64,000 bases of DNA from Limnoglobus roseus (GCF_008254045.1 NZ_CP042425.1:8384163-8448162); one strand, 5' to 3'. Counted from the first letter of the stretch, positions 10,201 through 16,700 are shown. The notes: generated by a model from the letters alone, not told the origin. Program-made: numbers and translations.

Positions 10201-11341
10201 AGTCACCGACTGCGGGGGCGATCGACCCGTTTCCGCCGGTCACAAACTTCTGGACGGCCTGGAGGGTGCCATCGCCGTTGCCGAGGAGGACGCCGACTTG
10301 TCCGCCGATCACGCCGGCATTAGCCACCGCCAAGTCGAGTTTGCCGTCGAGGTTGAAATCGCCCGTGGCAAGGCGTTCGGGTGAGGCACCGGAAGCGCCG
10401 GTCGAGAATGACCCCTTCGCGACGAACGTGCCATTGTTGTTGCCGGTGAAGATGGAGACGGTATCATTCGCGCCGTAGCTCACGGCGAGGTCGGCCCCCC
10501 CGGCACCGTCGAAATTCCCGGCCACGATGTCGAACGGACTCGCACTCCCACCCGGTGCCGGAATCGTTGTTGCGAACGGCGTGAAGGCCCCGCTGCCGTT
10601 GTTCGTCAAGATGACGATGTCGTTCGAGGTGTTATTCGCGACCGCGAGGTCGGGCTTACCGTCCCCGGTGTAATCGGCGACGGCCACACTGAACGGGTCT
10701 TGGCCCGGAACGGTGTACGGGACCGTACTCGCCTGGGAAAAACCGGTCCCGGTGTTGAGCAGAACCGAGACCGAGTTCCCGGTCGAATTGGCGGTCACAA
10801 GGTCGGGTTTCGAGTCGTTGTTCAAATCGGCCGTGCGAATCGTGAACGGCCCGGAACCCACGTTGATGAGTTGCCCCGCCAAGAATGTCCCGTTCCCGTT
10901 CCCCGGCAGAATGGCGACTTGATTGGAGCCTCGGAGGGCGACGGCGAGATCGGGCTTGGTATCGCCGTTGAAGTCGGCCGTCACGACGGAGAAGGGTTGG
11001 GTCCCCCCCACGATGACCGACGTCGGGCTGTTGAACAAGCCGTTGCCTTTACCCGAAAAAAAGCTGAGGTCGCCCCCCAAATTGGCCGTGACGAGATCGA
11101 GAATCCCGTCGTTGTTCAAGTCGGCTGTGACAAGGGAGTAAGGGCCTGTCGCCGTTGTAGAAGACGTCGCCACGTTGCCGAATAAGCCGGGGGGAGACCC
11201 TACCGCCGGCGTCGTCCGGTCTTCCAACTGCGTAACCCGCAAACTGGTCGTTGGCTTTTGCTTGCCACCCGCCCGGCGCTGCCTCCGGGAAGGCTTGCCG
11301 GAGAAATTCGACACGTTCCGCCAAGAGTTGGGCGACGACAT
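1274..11341 (-). CDS. Giant secreted mosaic protein: FG-GAP propeller, beta-helix, repeats, metzincin-like C-terminus
   Basis: A protein of 3355 residues if read from the ATG at 11341, which has GAGG 9 bases upstream; a TTG at 11356 is the alternative. A basic N-terminus is followed by LEDRTTPA, a motif seen at the start of many planctomycete secreted proteins. In order: seven FG-GAP/VCBS repeats with DxNxDGxxDL calcium loops (about residues 60-410), an RTX-like NGAGGNDTL segment (about 440-510), a right-handed parallel beta-helix (about 705-1070), long beta-rich repeats including three 72-residue units (about 1465-1680), three FDFG/GYGW/DRG beta-sandwich modules (starting about 2415, 2705 and 2965), and a C-terminal domain with HEIGHALGLQH and a downstream Met (SGLMAE), the zinc site of matrixin-like metzincins (about 3080-3260). 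Likely extracellular or surface-bound. The protease could act on other proteins or process the giant itself; the sequence cannot decide. Confidence 0.85.
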   Translation of the reverse strand: MSSPNSWRNVSNFSGKPSRRQRRAGGKQKPTTSLRVTQLEDRTTPAVGSPPGLFGNVATSSTTATGPYSLVTADLNNDGILDLVTANLGGDLSFFSGKGNGLFNSPTSVIVGGTQPFSVVTADFNGDTKPDLAVALRGSNQVAILPGNGNGTFLAGQLINVGSGPFTIRTADLNNDSKPDLVTANSTGNSVSVLLNTGTGFSQASTVPYTVPGQDPFSVAVADYTGDGKPDLAVANNTSNDIVILTNNGSGAFTPFATTIPAPGGSASPFDIVAGNFDGAGGADLAVSYGANDTVSIFTGNNNGTFVAKGSFSTGASGASPERLATGDFNLDGKLDLAVANAGVIGGQVGVLLGNGDGTLQAVQKFVTGGNGSIAPAVGDFNVDGKPDLAVANANGNSVGVLLNTYVVPATLTPTVSGTGDTLTVADTDTTGKANNLTVTSDGTFITITDPTEVFTGGSHSYKIALAGLTSIVINGAGGNDTLTLDYSNGTLPNISFDGGAGGNDKLSVKGNGTTSATYSAAATSTATNHQGTIQVGSSLISFSNIEPIDISGMATASLATLPPPATPLAANNVFTIANGFDLTGPGTTPAIVVSGTTAGNPIESVAFFNNMTVIIDTSGIAASADTFTVSGANGTAAGITNLTLNTGANSGDAITVNGTTTFSGTTTLNAPTINLNANVTNAITGTTATTVNVTAPGQIQDGVNVAATGATVNVAAGTYIESVSVPKTLTLKGAKAGVDARARTGAETIIDNSTNAGKTALYVTASNVSIDGFTLQGSTSSNQFGPAIFLAPTTSGAHVVNNIIQNNYAGLFLTNSNAINQGVVQYNLFQNNNGGLNTDIYADQFTAGVGGVKNVLIDSNTFTNSAPVESSWALGISNTNATAFTNITFSNNSVTNHGRGVYFYNTTGIAVTGNDFLNLVGAHYAIGFFNGNSTITVQGNRIDGGSDGIQIADDFGTPNSGITATQNAFKNLSRASIEFINEGGTAYTGTLDASGNYWGTSKPVAVTASIIQDAGPVSVVDFTPLLDNDESVANQSVVGFQADLSSATVHSLGAQSGTTGRIQEGVNLIAGSLTSANRVLNVTAGTYTENVTTAATSVTLAPGSSPGLVTLNGNLTLDSNDTLAVELGGTTAGTQYDQLFVNGTVNLGGAALSVSQFAAFTVNPTVTQSFTIIDNDGTDAVTGIFAGLPEGTPITYAGGTVYVSYHGGDGNDVVLYSTPVVNGTTGDDTFVFRKAAAPAGTYEISINGGVFVNLGAITTLAVNGLDGNDTLTIDNTNANALLPAGITFNGGNPTSTPGDKLQVLAGAYTTITNSFTNANDGRIDFDGRKVFYTGLEPVLLNVGSVTDVIFNLPASPSSSAVLGDDGTLGNGRLRLASSPVNFETTDFTAPTGSLTINRGNVADSLNTLDLSDFVATASLNVGSSGSPFSTFNITGKATAAAVTVFASAIGNDATANLNVTGTASFTGNVVIALGNVPGDSFNFGSLTFNSTSAVTVVEDSQTDLVGSSTAGTLTLTSAGLLTNVNNATLSVGGNANLGGTSISLGNQATDTVNFASLTFNSAGAVSISEDSDTSLAGTSTAASLTLASTAGITNATNASLTVTGTASFNGTSVDLGNQTGDTMNFGDLTVSSTGAVSVSENTATAVNTVSGTTITLSSAGAITDNNGTGTNNLTGTMVTLSAAGGIDLDTTIASLTATTSAAGSILIREADGITLTNMTSSNGLITITAGGTITATNVVSSTDSDANDISITATGGGNIVVGTINAGATAGDVTLSANTGTGSILNSGTNLVTGDVVTLTAAVDIGTAPPVVNINTAANTIIASTTASPNSGTHGIWINETDGVTLQNVTTQDGLIRIITGGSTTATSVVAAGAARNVTINNTAGDLTANVVTASNGNVTLTSTLGAILDGNAAGTTNVTAGAATGLGTFTAGTTVNLDTRLVNLALSSPNGNAAIREFDGLNINSANVGASVFELSTAGTATQSGTITAGGFRFTGSGVATLANTANDVAALAANRTGDFTYVDANSLTIDTVTGLTGSTSGIALGTSSLVVTALSGSLVVNQAVTTSGTIAVSAVDATAATLTVNAAISGGSTVGLATGAGNDAVTVSATGSVTGTGMVMISGNAGNDTFTLNGPVSGPNAYVLGGDGTDLFAVTKSGASTLHLDGQANADTYTITVGTLDGTVAVEESGATGTDTLTVQGTAAVDTYDVNTAAAGNATVRVTGAGVSSPADTVTYNNGVDVMNLDAQGGDDVYNLQFTTGGLSFLPPVTNITDTGASANDVANVYGTDNPDTIDVNFSAVRTTKSGGETITYANGNLDKLYVFSKNGNDTVSTRPVAKAGGGPEVHLDGGNPQSPTALPGDFLVVDVAGVTGLDTATIATPNGSLPSTSHNLLDWVSFETIPVPIGLGGTFDFGPAGGAVQAGPYAPYWTGVANTDVYPTAGYYGWASPVNAADRGPTAPDPAQTNFQSVLRDSNWFGPLNVAGTFSVATIAKGNYQVSVTLGDHDVVIDNVFVTIEGAGKIAVPTVFQNQFVTLTAVGSDVNGDGKIDVTFVDTFGTHEYWHVNAVDVRPVNLVSPVTIDRIDPMSKAVIANSTLAADGLSTTTYQAAGFFPNAVVSIAATAGTLSGVAPDGLTNAADADPFLTGLQVRTDANGVAYFRLLAPTGNAPVTLTANAAIVVDAKGTYTQAYALPTARKVDFNAAGSTGPTAAGYLGVPATLYTNSAGNGLGWLEPVLSKDRGAGFGGALFEDFNYGLIGSPGVLAIDVPSGAQQVVTLYIGDLDAPPDEMVIEYFNGTAFVPLAANVKAAKTNILSFTVTPVDIGGGNFQMRFRISDAGGPQNGWKLQGLEYRPLSTQGVLAVSPTAAVAGDGSLITTYGISGGPATGLVTISTKYGAITTADASPDYDGVQVLLTGGTGSFAIKSPVVAAGNVNSSVGLVAVDGAFAGGFTQVYTGAKVSYDFGPAGSPVAANFKGVSATEVFSNQTGYGFAVAASDFDRLPADYPQITATGTPDFYRDGANGNPPAVYKVLVQPGLTGIPVTLYAFDAYSSRGNVTVTVEGGGTQTLLTNTNGPVIFNLTGGDANNDGVLDVTISAFSFWTANGIEIGTSPPVLPLHAAAGPVAAGTALSGDALAALTAEAVRRWSMLDLTPAQRAALGAVTVTTADLDPAGELGQASGTRVTIDDDANGAGWYVDPTPGDDAEYVVNGADLTGTGAAAGRFDLLTVLEHEIGHALGLQHTASGLMAEALPPGVRRLPVLPADDDLVELVVAPPDFAVLPTADGSLDAGAVKAYTLSPASLSGPSSVVLFGVAVDVSQRPAEKPSTTSPPAGAYRVTTEPEIGSDEFNDV
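6310..6960 (-). repeat. Three tandem 72-residue coding repeats inside the giant gene
   Basis: Three consecutive units of about 216 bases each encode a TASFxGxxxxLGNxxGD start, a FxSLTFNSxxAVxxxEDSxT middle and an AxxLTLxSxxxxTNxxNAxL end. Unit starts lie near 6960, 6744 and 6528. Units 1 and 2 are the most alike, and unit 3 diverges toward its C-terminal half. They look like filamentous-haemagglutinin-type beta-helix rungs produced by recent internal duplication. Confidence 0.65.
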
Positions 11342-11719
11342 CAGCAGCAACCTCAAAGGGGCAGGTTCAAGGTGTGTCCTGAGGAGTCATTAGCTATCCG
11401 TACTGGGACATTGTGAGAGTGATTTTCTGTCACCATCTCAAATGCCATTCTTCAGGCATAATCGCCAATCACGGATTGAGCGAAGAATTCCAATCAGGGC
11501 GTAGATTGCGTATTTTGAGCAAAAATTACCGATTTGGCAGAATCGGTTCAAGCCAATTCTGAGAATTCAGCGAAAATAGTAAAGTCCGAGTGTTGGAATA
11601 ACCGGCATTAGATCGATCGGTTTACGAATCGTGTCTCCACCGTTGCCAGATGGGTCACGTCCGTTTAGTCTGTTCCCACCTGCCTTTGCTCCTTTTTTCC
11701 CCTCCCGGAGTTCCTTTCC
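11342..11719. other. AT-rich divergent intergenic region (378 bases, no gene)
   Basis: The only stretch over 300 bases without a gene. It separates the divergently transcribed giant gene and the sialate O-acetylesterase gene. The part from about 11395 to 11640 is clearly richer in A and T than the surrounding coding DNA. It holds a candidate plus-strand promoter (listed separately), an imperfect 8-base inverted repeat with a 6-base loop at 11539-11560, and a 13-base palindrome AATTCTGAGAATT at 11555-11567 that could be an operator. No open frame of convincing codon use, tRNA or riboswitch was recognised. Confidence 0.6.
11515..11543 (+). promoter_or_regulatory. Candidate sigma70-type promoter for the sialate esterase
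   Basis: TTGAGC at 11515-11520 and CAGAAT at 11538-11543 are separated by 17 bases, each matching four of six consensus positions. It lies in the AT-rich gap about 175 bases before the start at 11720, and palindromic half-sites overlap or follow the -10 box. Based on pattern alone. Confidence 0.25.
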
Positions 11720-13318
11720 ATGCGCTTTCTGCGATTGCTCCTGCTGACGTGTGCCGCCGGCGTCCTCAGCCCGGTTGTGAGGGCCGAGGTGAAACTGCAC
11801 CCGATGTTCTCCGACCACATGGTCCTGCAGCAGAAGACCGAAACCACCGTTTGGGGCACGGCCACGCCGAACGCCGATGTCAGCGTCGGTCTGATGCAAA
11901 CGGGCGGAGACAAGGCGGTCGACGTGCTCCTCAAGGCCGGTGCCGACGGCAAGTGGGTGGCCAAACTGCCGCCGCAGAAGGCGGGCACCGGCTACACGCT
12001 CACCGCTCAGTCCGGCGGGACAACGGTCACGCTCAAGGACGTGGCCGTCGGCGAAGTGTGGCTCTGCTCCGGGCAGTCGAACATGGAGTGGATGGTCAAG
12101 CAACTCAATAAGGACGGCCAAGCGAAGAAAGTCGCCGACGCGGCGACGAACAAGAACATCCGCCTCTTCACCGTGCCGAACCGCCCGTCGGCGAAGCCGG
12201 AGGCTGACTTCCCGGTGAGCAAGACGGAAGGCCTGTGGTTGGAGTGCAACCCCGAGAACGTGATGAACTTCTCGGCCGTCGGCTATTTCTTCGGCCGGGA
12301 CATCCAGAACGACCTGAAGGTGCCGGTCGGCCTGATCGCGTCCGATTGGGGCGGCACGTCGTGCCAGTCGTGGACCAGCCGCGAGGCCCTCACGGCCAAC
12401 AGCGACCTGAAGTACTACGTCGAACAGTTCGACACCGCGATGAAGGGCTACGACCCGGCGAAGGCCGACGAGAGCTACAAGGCAGCGATGGAGAAGTGGA
12501 AGGCCGCGGCCGACAAGGCGAAGGCTGACGGCAAGCAAGCACCGACGGCCCCGCGGAAGCAAAGCAACCCCGGTTCCGGCCCGACCACGACCACGCTGTT
12601 CAACGGCATGATCGCGCCGATCACACACTACGCCATCAAGGGCGCGATCTGGTACCAGGGCGAGTCGAACGCGGGCAGGGCGGCCGAGTATTACACCCTT
12701 TTCCCGGCGATGATTACTGACTGGCGGAAGCAATGGGGCTACGACTTCCCGTTCTTCGCGGTGCAGTTAGCCCCCTACAAGGGCGCCACAAACGGCCCGG
12801 CCGGCGGCCTGGACTACGCGGAACTCCGCGACGCCCAGGTTCACGCCACGAAGACGCTGAAGCACGTGGGCATCGCGATCATCACCGACGCCGGCGACGA
12901 GAACGACATCCACCCGCAGAAGAAGGAACCGGCCGGCGACCGCCTGGCCCTCGCCGCCCGCGCCGTCGCCTACGGTGAGAAGGTTGAGTACCAAGGGCCG
13001 ACGTACAAGTCGATGACCGCCGACGGCGGCAAGGTGAAGGTCGCGTTCGACCACGCCGCCGGCCTGTCGGCGAAGGGCGATTCGCTCAACGGCTTCGCCG
13101 TCTGCGGCGAGGACAAGAAGTTCTACCCGGCGAAGGCGACCATCGAGGGCGAGAACGTGATCGTCACGAGTGAGAGCGTGGCGAAGCCGGTCGCGGTCCG
13201 CTACGGGTGGGTGAACTTCGCGAAGCCGGAGTTGAACCTGTTCAACAAGGCCGGTCTCCCGGCCGTGCCCTTCCGCAGCGACAACTTCCCGCTGACGACC
13301 GCGACAACCAAGAAGTAA
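11720..13318 (+). CDS. Secreted sialate O-acetylesterase (SASA/DUF303, SGNH hydrolase)
   Basis: A 532-residue protein with a clear Sec signal peptide (basic start, leucine-rich core, cleavage near VRA-EV at about residue 22). The first block carries CSGQSNMEW with the nucleophile serine and the oxyanion neighbourhood of the SGNH/SASA family. A later block reads KGAIWYQGESNAG, also family-typical, and a C-terminal DENDIHPQKK segment probably carries the catalytic Asp/His. Family members remove O-acetyl esters from sialic acids or other acetylated sugars, so a role in polysaccharide breakdown outside the cytoplasm is expected. An Ala/Lys-rich insertion lies around residues 245-275. The gene stands alone and is followed by a very large palindrome. 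Confidence 0.88.
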   Translation: MRFLRLLLLTCAAGVLSPVVRAEVKLHPMFSDHMVLQQKTETTVWGTATPNADVSVGLMQTGGDKAVDVLLKAGADGKWVAKLPPQKAGTGYTLTAQSGGTTVTLKDVAVGEVWLCSGQSNMEWMVKQLNKDGQAKKVADAATNKNIRLFTVPNRPSAKPEADFPVSKTEGLWLECNPENVMNFSAVGYFFGRDIQNDLKVPVGLIASDWGGTSCQSWTSREALTANSDLKYYVEQFDTAMKGYDPAKADESYKAAMEKWKAAADKAKADGKQAPTAPRKQSNPGSGPTTTTLFNGMIAPITHYAIKGAIWYQGESNAGRAAEYYTLFPAMITDWRKQWGYDFPFFAVQLAPYKGATNGPAGGLDYAELRDAQVHATKTLKHVGIAIITDAGDENDIHPQKKEPAGDRLALAARAVAYGEKVEYQGPTYKSMTADGGKVKVAFDHAAGLSAKGDSLNGFAVCGEDKKFYPAKATIEGENVIVTSESVAKPVAVRYGWVNFAKPELNLFNKAGLPAVPFRSDNFPLTTATTKK

Positions 13319-13323
13319 CGTCG

Positions 13324-13455
13324 AAAGGCGAAAGCGGAACGCGGACGACGCGAATTGGAACGCCGGATGAAAACCGGATAAAACCAGAATATCGGTTCTG
13401 GTTTATCCGCGTTCTCCGCGTCTTCCAATCCGCGTCGTCCGCGTTCCGCCTTTGT
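13324..13455. repeat. Large (about 130 base) imperfect intergenic palindrome
   Basis: The sequence from 13324 to 13389 returns as its reverse complement at 13396-13455. The inner arms AAACCAGAA/TTCTGGTTT are perfect around a 6-base loop, and the outer arms share GCGGAACGCGGACGACGCG with small differences and a short length offset. The element fills the gap between the esterase stop and the oxidoreductase start. It could fold into a long hairpin that ends esterase transcription, and its size and imperfect arms resemble a non-autonomous palindromic repeat (REP- or MITE-like). Confidence 0.75.
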
Positions 13456-13472
13456 TTTTTGGACCCCTCCGA

Positions 13473-14723
13473 ATGTCGAAATCAGCAGTCATCATCGGCG
13501 GCGGCGTCATCGGCACAGCGTGCGCTTACGACCTCACACGGTCCGGCTGGCGGGTCACGGTGTTGGACCGCGGCACCATCGGCGGGGCCTGTTCGCACGG
13601 CAACTGCGGCTACGTTTGCCCGAGCCATGTCCTACCGCACGCAGGGCCGGGGGCCGTGTGGTCGACGATGAAGACACTCTTTCAGAAGAACTCGCCGCTG
13701 AAACTCCGACCGCTGTCGGTACTGTCGAAACTGAGTTGGTTCCTCGGCTTCGCCCGGCGGTGTAACGAGCGAGACATGCTCGCCGCCGCCGCCGGCATTC
13801 AGGCGCTGCTGAACTCGTCCCGCACGCTCTACGACGAACTCCTGGCCCGCGAACCGATCGCCTGCGAGTGGGAGACGAAGGGGTTGCTCTTCGCCTTCCA
13901 CACGCCGCACGCCTTCGAGCACTACGCGGCCGTCGATGCGATGCTCCGCGAGAAGTTCGCGATGCCCGCCGAGCGGTACGACGCCGCCGGGATGCTGAAA
14001 CTCGAACCGGCCTTGAAGCCAGGAGTTGTATCGGGCGGCTACCTGTACAAGTCGGACGCGCAACTCCGGCCGGACCGCCTGATGAGCGGGTGGCGAACCG
14101 TGGTCGAGTCGGCCGGCGGCGTGTTCCGCGAGAACTGCGAGTTCACCGGCTTCGTCGAGAAGAACGGTCGGGCCGTTGCAGCGAAGACTTCCCAGGGTGA
14201 AGTCGAAGCCGACGCCTTCGTTGTCGCCACAGGGGCGTGGACGCCGCTGTTGAATTCGCACCTCGGCTGCAAAATCCCGATCGTACCGGGCAAGGGGTAC
14301 TCGATCACGATGCCGCGGCCGTCCGTCTGCCCGACGTTCCCGCTAATCTTCGAGGAACACCGCGTCGCGGTCAGCCCGTTCCAGACCGGCTACCGGATCG
14401 GCTCGACGATGGAGTTCGCCGGCTACGACACCACGATGAACCCGAAACGACTCGGCCTGTTGCGCGACGGGGCCACTTTCTACCTGAAGGAGCCGACGTG
14501 CGAGCCGGTGCAGGAGGAGTGGTGGGGCTGGCGGCCGATGGTCTACGACGGCAAGCCGATCATCGACCGCAGCCCGAAGTTGCCGAACGTGCTGATCGCG
14601 GCTGGGCACGGCATGCTCGGCCTCTCGATGGCGACCGGCACGGGCAAGCTCGTCGGCGAGATACTGAACGATCAACCGCCGCATGTGGATGCGGCGGCGT
14701 ATGGGTTGAAGCGGTTCGGCTGA
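13473..14723 (+). CDS. FAD-dependent oxidoreductase, D-amino-acid dehydrogenase (DadA) type
   Basis: A 416-residue protein starting at the ATG at 13473 (an upstream TTG at 13452 would put seven residues before the dinucleotide fold). The N-terminus SAVIIGGGVIGTACAYDL is a GxGxxG FAD-binding Rossmann motif, followed by an acidic end of beta-2 (VLDRG). The C-terminal GHGMLGLSMATGTGKLV block is the second FAD contact of DAO/DadA-type enzymes. Likely deaminates D-amino acids or a related amine or imino acid, passing electrons to the membrane or to oxygen. No membrane segment is evident. It is probably transcribed alone, since it is preceded by a palindrome and followed convergently by the Uma2 gene after 3 bases. 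Substrate not determinable. Confidence 0.82.
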   Translation: MSKSAVIIGGGVIGTACAYDLTRSGWRVTVLDRGTIGGACSHGNCGYVCPSHVLPHAGPGAVWSTMKTLFQKNSPLKLRPLSVLSKLSWFLGFARRCNERDMLAAAAGIQALLNSSRTLYDELLAREPIACEWETKGLLFAFHTPHAFEHYAAVDAMLREKFAMPAERYDAAGMLKLEPALKPGVVSGGYLYKSDAQLRPDRLMSGWRTVVESAGGVFRENCEFTGFVEKNGRAVAAKTSQGEVEADAFVVATGAWTPLLNSHLGCKIPIVPGKGYSITMPRPSVCPTFPLIFEEHRVAVSPFQTGYRIGSTMEFAGYDTTMNPKRLGLLRDGATFYLKEPTCEPVQEEWWGWRPMVYDGKPIIDRSPKLPNVLIAAGHGMLGLSMATGTGKLVGEILNDQPPHVDAAAYGLKRFG

Positions 14724-14726
14724 GCG

Positions 14727-15287
14727 TCACTCGAAGAACTGCCGCACGACCACCCGCCATCCGTTCAGGGGAGGGGGCAGTTGCAAAGCCTGATCACCGC
14801 GAAGAATCTGAGGGGCTTCCTCACCCGTGAAGTACGCATGTAATTCTTCGGTCTGCGAGTCCAGCACGACCACGGCCGTCACGCCGGCTTGCAGGTACTC
14901 GCCGATCTTCACGAGGATGTCCGGCCACCGGTCTGTTGGCGACCGCACCTCGAACACCACTTCCGGCACCACGGACAAATACCCCCGCCGCGGCAGCGGG
15001 CCACGGGGTACGCGGTCGAAGCTGTAGAAAGCCACGTCCGGACCGCGAACCGTGTCCGGGTCGCGCTCAGTAATGACGCCGGAGTCGTTCGTGATGACCC
15101 GACCAATACGGTGGTCGTCCAGGAACCGTTGCAGCAGGTAGCCAACCCGAAAGCACAATTCGCCGTGGCGCGGGTAGGGCATGTTCATGGCAACGGGCAC
15201 TCCGCGGATGAGCTCCTCAAGCAGCCCGTTCGATGGCAATTCGCCGAACTCTTCCGCCGTCATTAGCGCCGTCGCAACCGTCGCCAT
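14727..15287 (-). CDS. Uma2 family (DUF820) putative endonuclease
   Basis: 186 residues from the ATG at 15287, chosen because GAGAGG sits about 7 bases upstream; an in-frame start farther up adds an unlikely Arg/Glu-rich tail. Shows the Uma2 core: MTAEEFGELPSNG start, an E-L-I-x-G strand, GPDVAFYS with the metal-binding Asp, and PEVVFEVRSPTD, the PD-(D/E)xK-like E-x-x motif. These proteins have a restriction-endonuclease fold and are highly expanded in planctomycetes and cyanobacteria; their biological role is not settled. Follows the DUF6807 gene on the same strand after 35 bases, so it may be the last gene of the 16659-14727 unit. Confidence 0.85.
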   Translation of the reverse strand: MATVATALMTAEEFGELPSNGLLEELIRGVPVAMNMPYPRHGELCFRVGYLLQRFLDDHRIGRVITNDSGVITERDPDTVRGPDVAFYSFDRVPRGPLPRRGYLSVVPEVVFEVRSPTDRWPDILVKIGEYLQAGVTAVVVLDSQTEELHAYFTGEEAPQILRGDQALQLPPPLNGWRVVVRQFFE

Positions 15288-15322
15288 GTCATGCCCTCTC
15301 ACCTGCGCCCGTCTTCCTTGGC

Positions 15323-16297
15323 TTACTTCGTGAACTCTTTCGCCTTCGCCTCGCACTGCTCGACCGTCATCTCGCCCTCTTGCACCCAGACGCGGTACTT
15401 GAGCTTCAACGGATGGTCCGGCGTCAGGTCGTACTCGAAGTAGTCACCGAAGCGGCCGTAATCTCGTTCGCTGCCGCGGGTCTCCTTCGGGTTGTCCGGG
15501 TGGTTGATCCGCACGGCCGTGTACCGCTTGTCGGCCACCACGAAGCTGCACGCATTCCACGGCAGGTTGACCGTCTTCGCGTCCTTGCCCTTCGCGTCCC
15601 AGTTGCGAGTTTCGCCGACCTTGCCTTTGCCGTCCGGCCGGAGGTAGTAGGTCTTCTCCTTTCCGTTCTTGCTGACTTCTTGGTTCGCCCGGAAGTGGAA
15701 CCCGGCGTGCTGCGGGTCGCCGTCCAAACGGACCTTCGACAGCTTCGTCGTCAGCACCGTGGACCAGTCGATCTGCGTGCCGTCGGTGGTGTGGGGGACG
15801 ACCACCGTCCGCGTCTCCTCGGCGAACGTCTTGCCGTCGCTGCCGTGCCACGAAATGTCCGCGACCTGCGTCGCCGACTTCGCGTCCGCCTTCTGCTCGA
15901 CGATCTTGTCGACGTTGCTGTAGACGTTGTTCGTGCCGTGCCAGATGTCGGCCGTCTGCTTCTCGCCGTAGGTGATCTTGTTGAAGCCGAAGAAGATGCC
16001 GCGGTGGTGAGGGAAGAGGAAGTCTTTTGTGAGCGGGTGGGCACCGCTGCTCAGGTTCACCGTGCCGGTCTTCGGGTCGAAGACCTGGTGGAACGGCTTG
16101 AAGCTCATGTAGTGGGTGTCCTTCGTCGCGCCGTCGCGGGGCTTGTTGACGAAGCGGAGGACTTCGCGGTCGCCGTACTTCAGGTCGACGTACTCGCCCT
16201 TCGTTTCCTCGAAGTGGAAGGCGTCCTTCGGCGCTTGTGCCGAGAGGAGGCCGATGCTCAGGAATAAGGCGCCCAGGGAGTAGGAGAGACGTTTCAT
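15323..16297 (-). CDS. Secreted DUF6807 (PmoA-like) family protein
   Basis: 324 residues from the ATG at 16297, five bases after the stop of the pterin dehydratase gene; a GTG at 16306 is the other option. The signal peptide reads MKRLSYSLGALFLSIGLLSA. The body contains HHRGIFFGFN, a W-H-G-T-N-N block and a later YAxRxNHPxNP-like segment, matching the family named after methane oxygenase PmoA in domain databases (DUF6807). The name is historical and does not imply methane oxidation. In planctomycetes such proteins are exported, and a link to polysaccharide or sugar metabolism is suspected but unproven. Operon partner of the upstream phhB-like gene. Confidence 0.8.
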   Translation of the reverse strand: MKRLSYSLGALFLSIGLLSAQAPKDAFHFEETKGEYVDLKYGDREVLRFVNKPRDGATKDTHYMSFKPFHQVFDPKTGTVNLSSGAHPLTKDFLFPHHRGIFFGFNKITYGEKQTADIWHGTNNVYSNVDKIVEQKADAKSATQVADISWHGSDGKTFAEETRTVVVPHTTDGTQIDWSTVLTTKLSKVRLDGDPQHAGFHFRANQEVSKNGKEKTYYLRPDGKGKVGETRNWDAKGKDAKTVNLPWNACSFVVADKRYTAVRINHPDNPKETRGSERDYGRFGDYFEYDLTPDHPLKLKYRVWVQEGEMTVEQCEAKAKEFTK

Positions 16298-16302
16298 GGT
16301 GC

Positions 16303-16659
16303 TCACTTGCTGAAGACGAATTTCTTCGGGTTACCCGTGCCGAGGGGACCGCCGTGCGGTCGCCACAATACTAGCGTTTCGATCTCTTTCGCCAACGCGA
16401 AATCCTTATCCGTGATGCCGCCGGCGTCGTGCGTCTTGAGCTTCACCCAGAGTTTGCCCCAACTGACGCTCAGGTCGGCGTGGTGCCACGCGGCTTCGCA
16501 CAGGTAGCCGACGGCGTTGACGGCCATCAGCGTCTGCGGCCAGCCGTCGGTGTTGTACTTCCGGCGAATCCAGCCGTCTTCGAGGTACCACTCGGTCAGG
16601 CCGTGCTCGGCGAACTTGGCCGCCACTTCCTCGTCGGAATAAGTTTTCTTCTCGGCCAT
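16303..16659 (-). CDS. phhB: Pterin-4a-carbinolamine dehydratase (4a-hydroxytetrahydrobiopterin dehydratase)
   Basis: 118 residues, the usual length. Catalytic histidines are visible in the W-H-H-A-D-L block (His59, His60) and in KLKTHDAGGIT (His77), followed by the helix TDKDFALAKEIE. The enzyme dehydrates 4a-hydroxy-tetrahydropterin so that the cofactor of aromatic amino acid hydroxylases can be recycled; in organisms without such hydroxylases it may serve in molybdopterin or folate-like pterin metabolism. No phenylalanine hydroxylase lies in this window. Divergent from pyrE with only 41 bases between the starts. The DUF6807 gene follows after 5 bases. Confidence 0.9.
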   Translation of the reverse strand: MAEKKTYSDEEVAAKFAEHGLTEWYLEDGWIRRKYNTDGWPQTLMAVNAVGYLCEAAWHHADLSVSWGKLWVKLKTHDAGGITDKDFALAKEIETLVLWRPHGGPLGTGNPKKFVFSK

Positions 16660-16700
16660 CGTTGTTCCTCCACCGCGGTTCCCCTATCACCCAACATACC

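Noticed and set aside
7925..10384. Plus-strand open frame of 819 codons
   Set aside because: Antisense to the giant gene. Its translation is Arg/Val/Gly-rich without domains, whereas the minus strand gives FG-GAP and beta-helix repeats. GC-rich codon bias keeps the opposite frame open.
11342..11356. TTG start five codons upstream in the giant gene
   Set aside because: No ribosome site upstream of it, whereas the ATG at 11341 has GAGG at 9 bases.
13452..13472. TTG start of the oxidoreductase frame
   Set aside because: It lies in the end of the palindrome and adds residues in front of a FAD fold that starts cleanly at the ATG at 13473.
14727..15287. Uma2 genes as part of a restriction or defence system
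   Set aside because: No methyltransferase, helicase or other defence gene is next to either copy; the family is abundant in planctomycetes without such context.
15323..16297. Methane oxygenase function for the PmoA-like protein
   Set aside because: The family name comes from a domain database. The protein has a signal peptide, is soluble and lacks Pmo partners.
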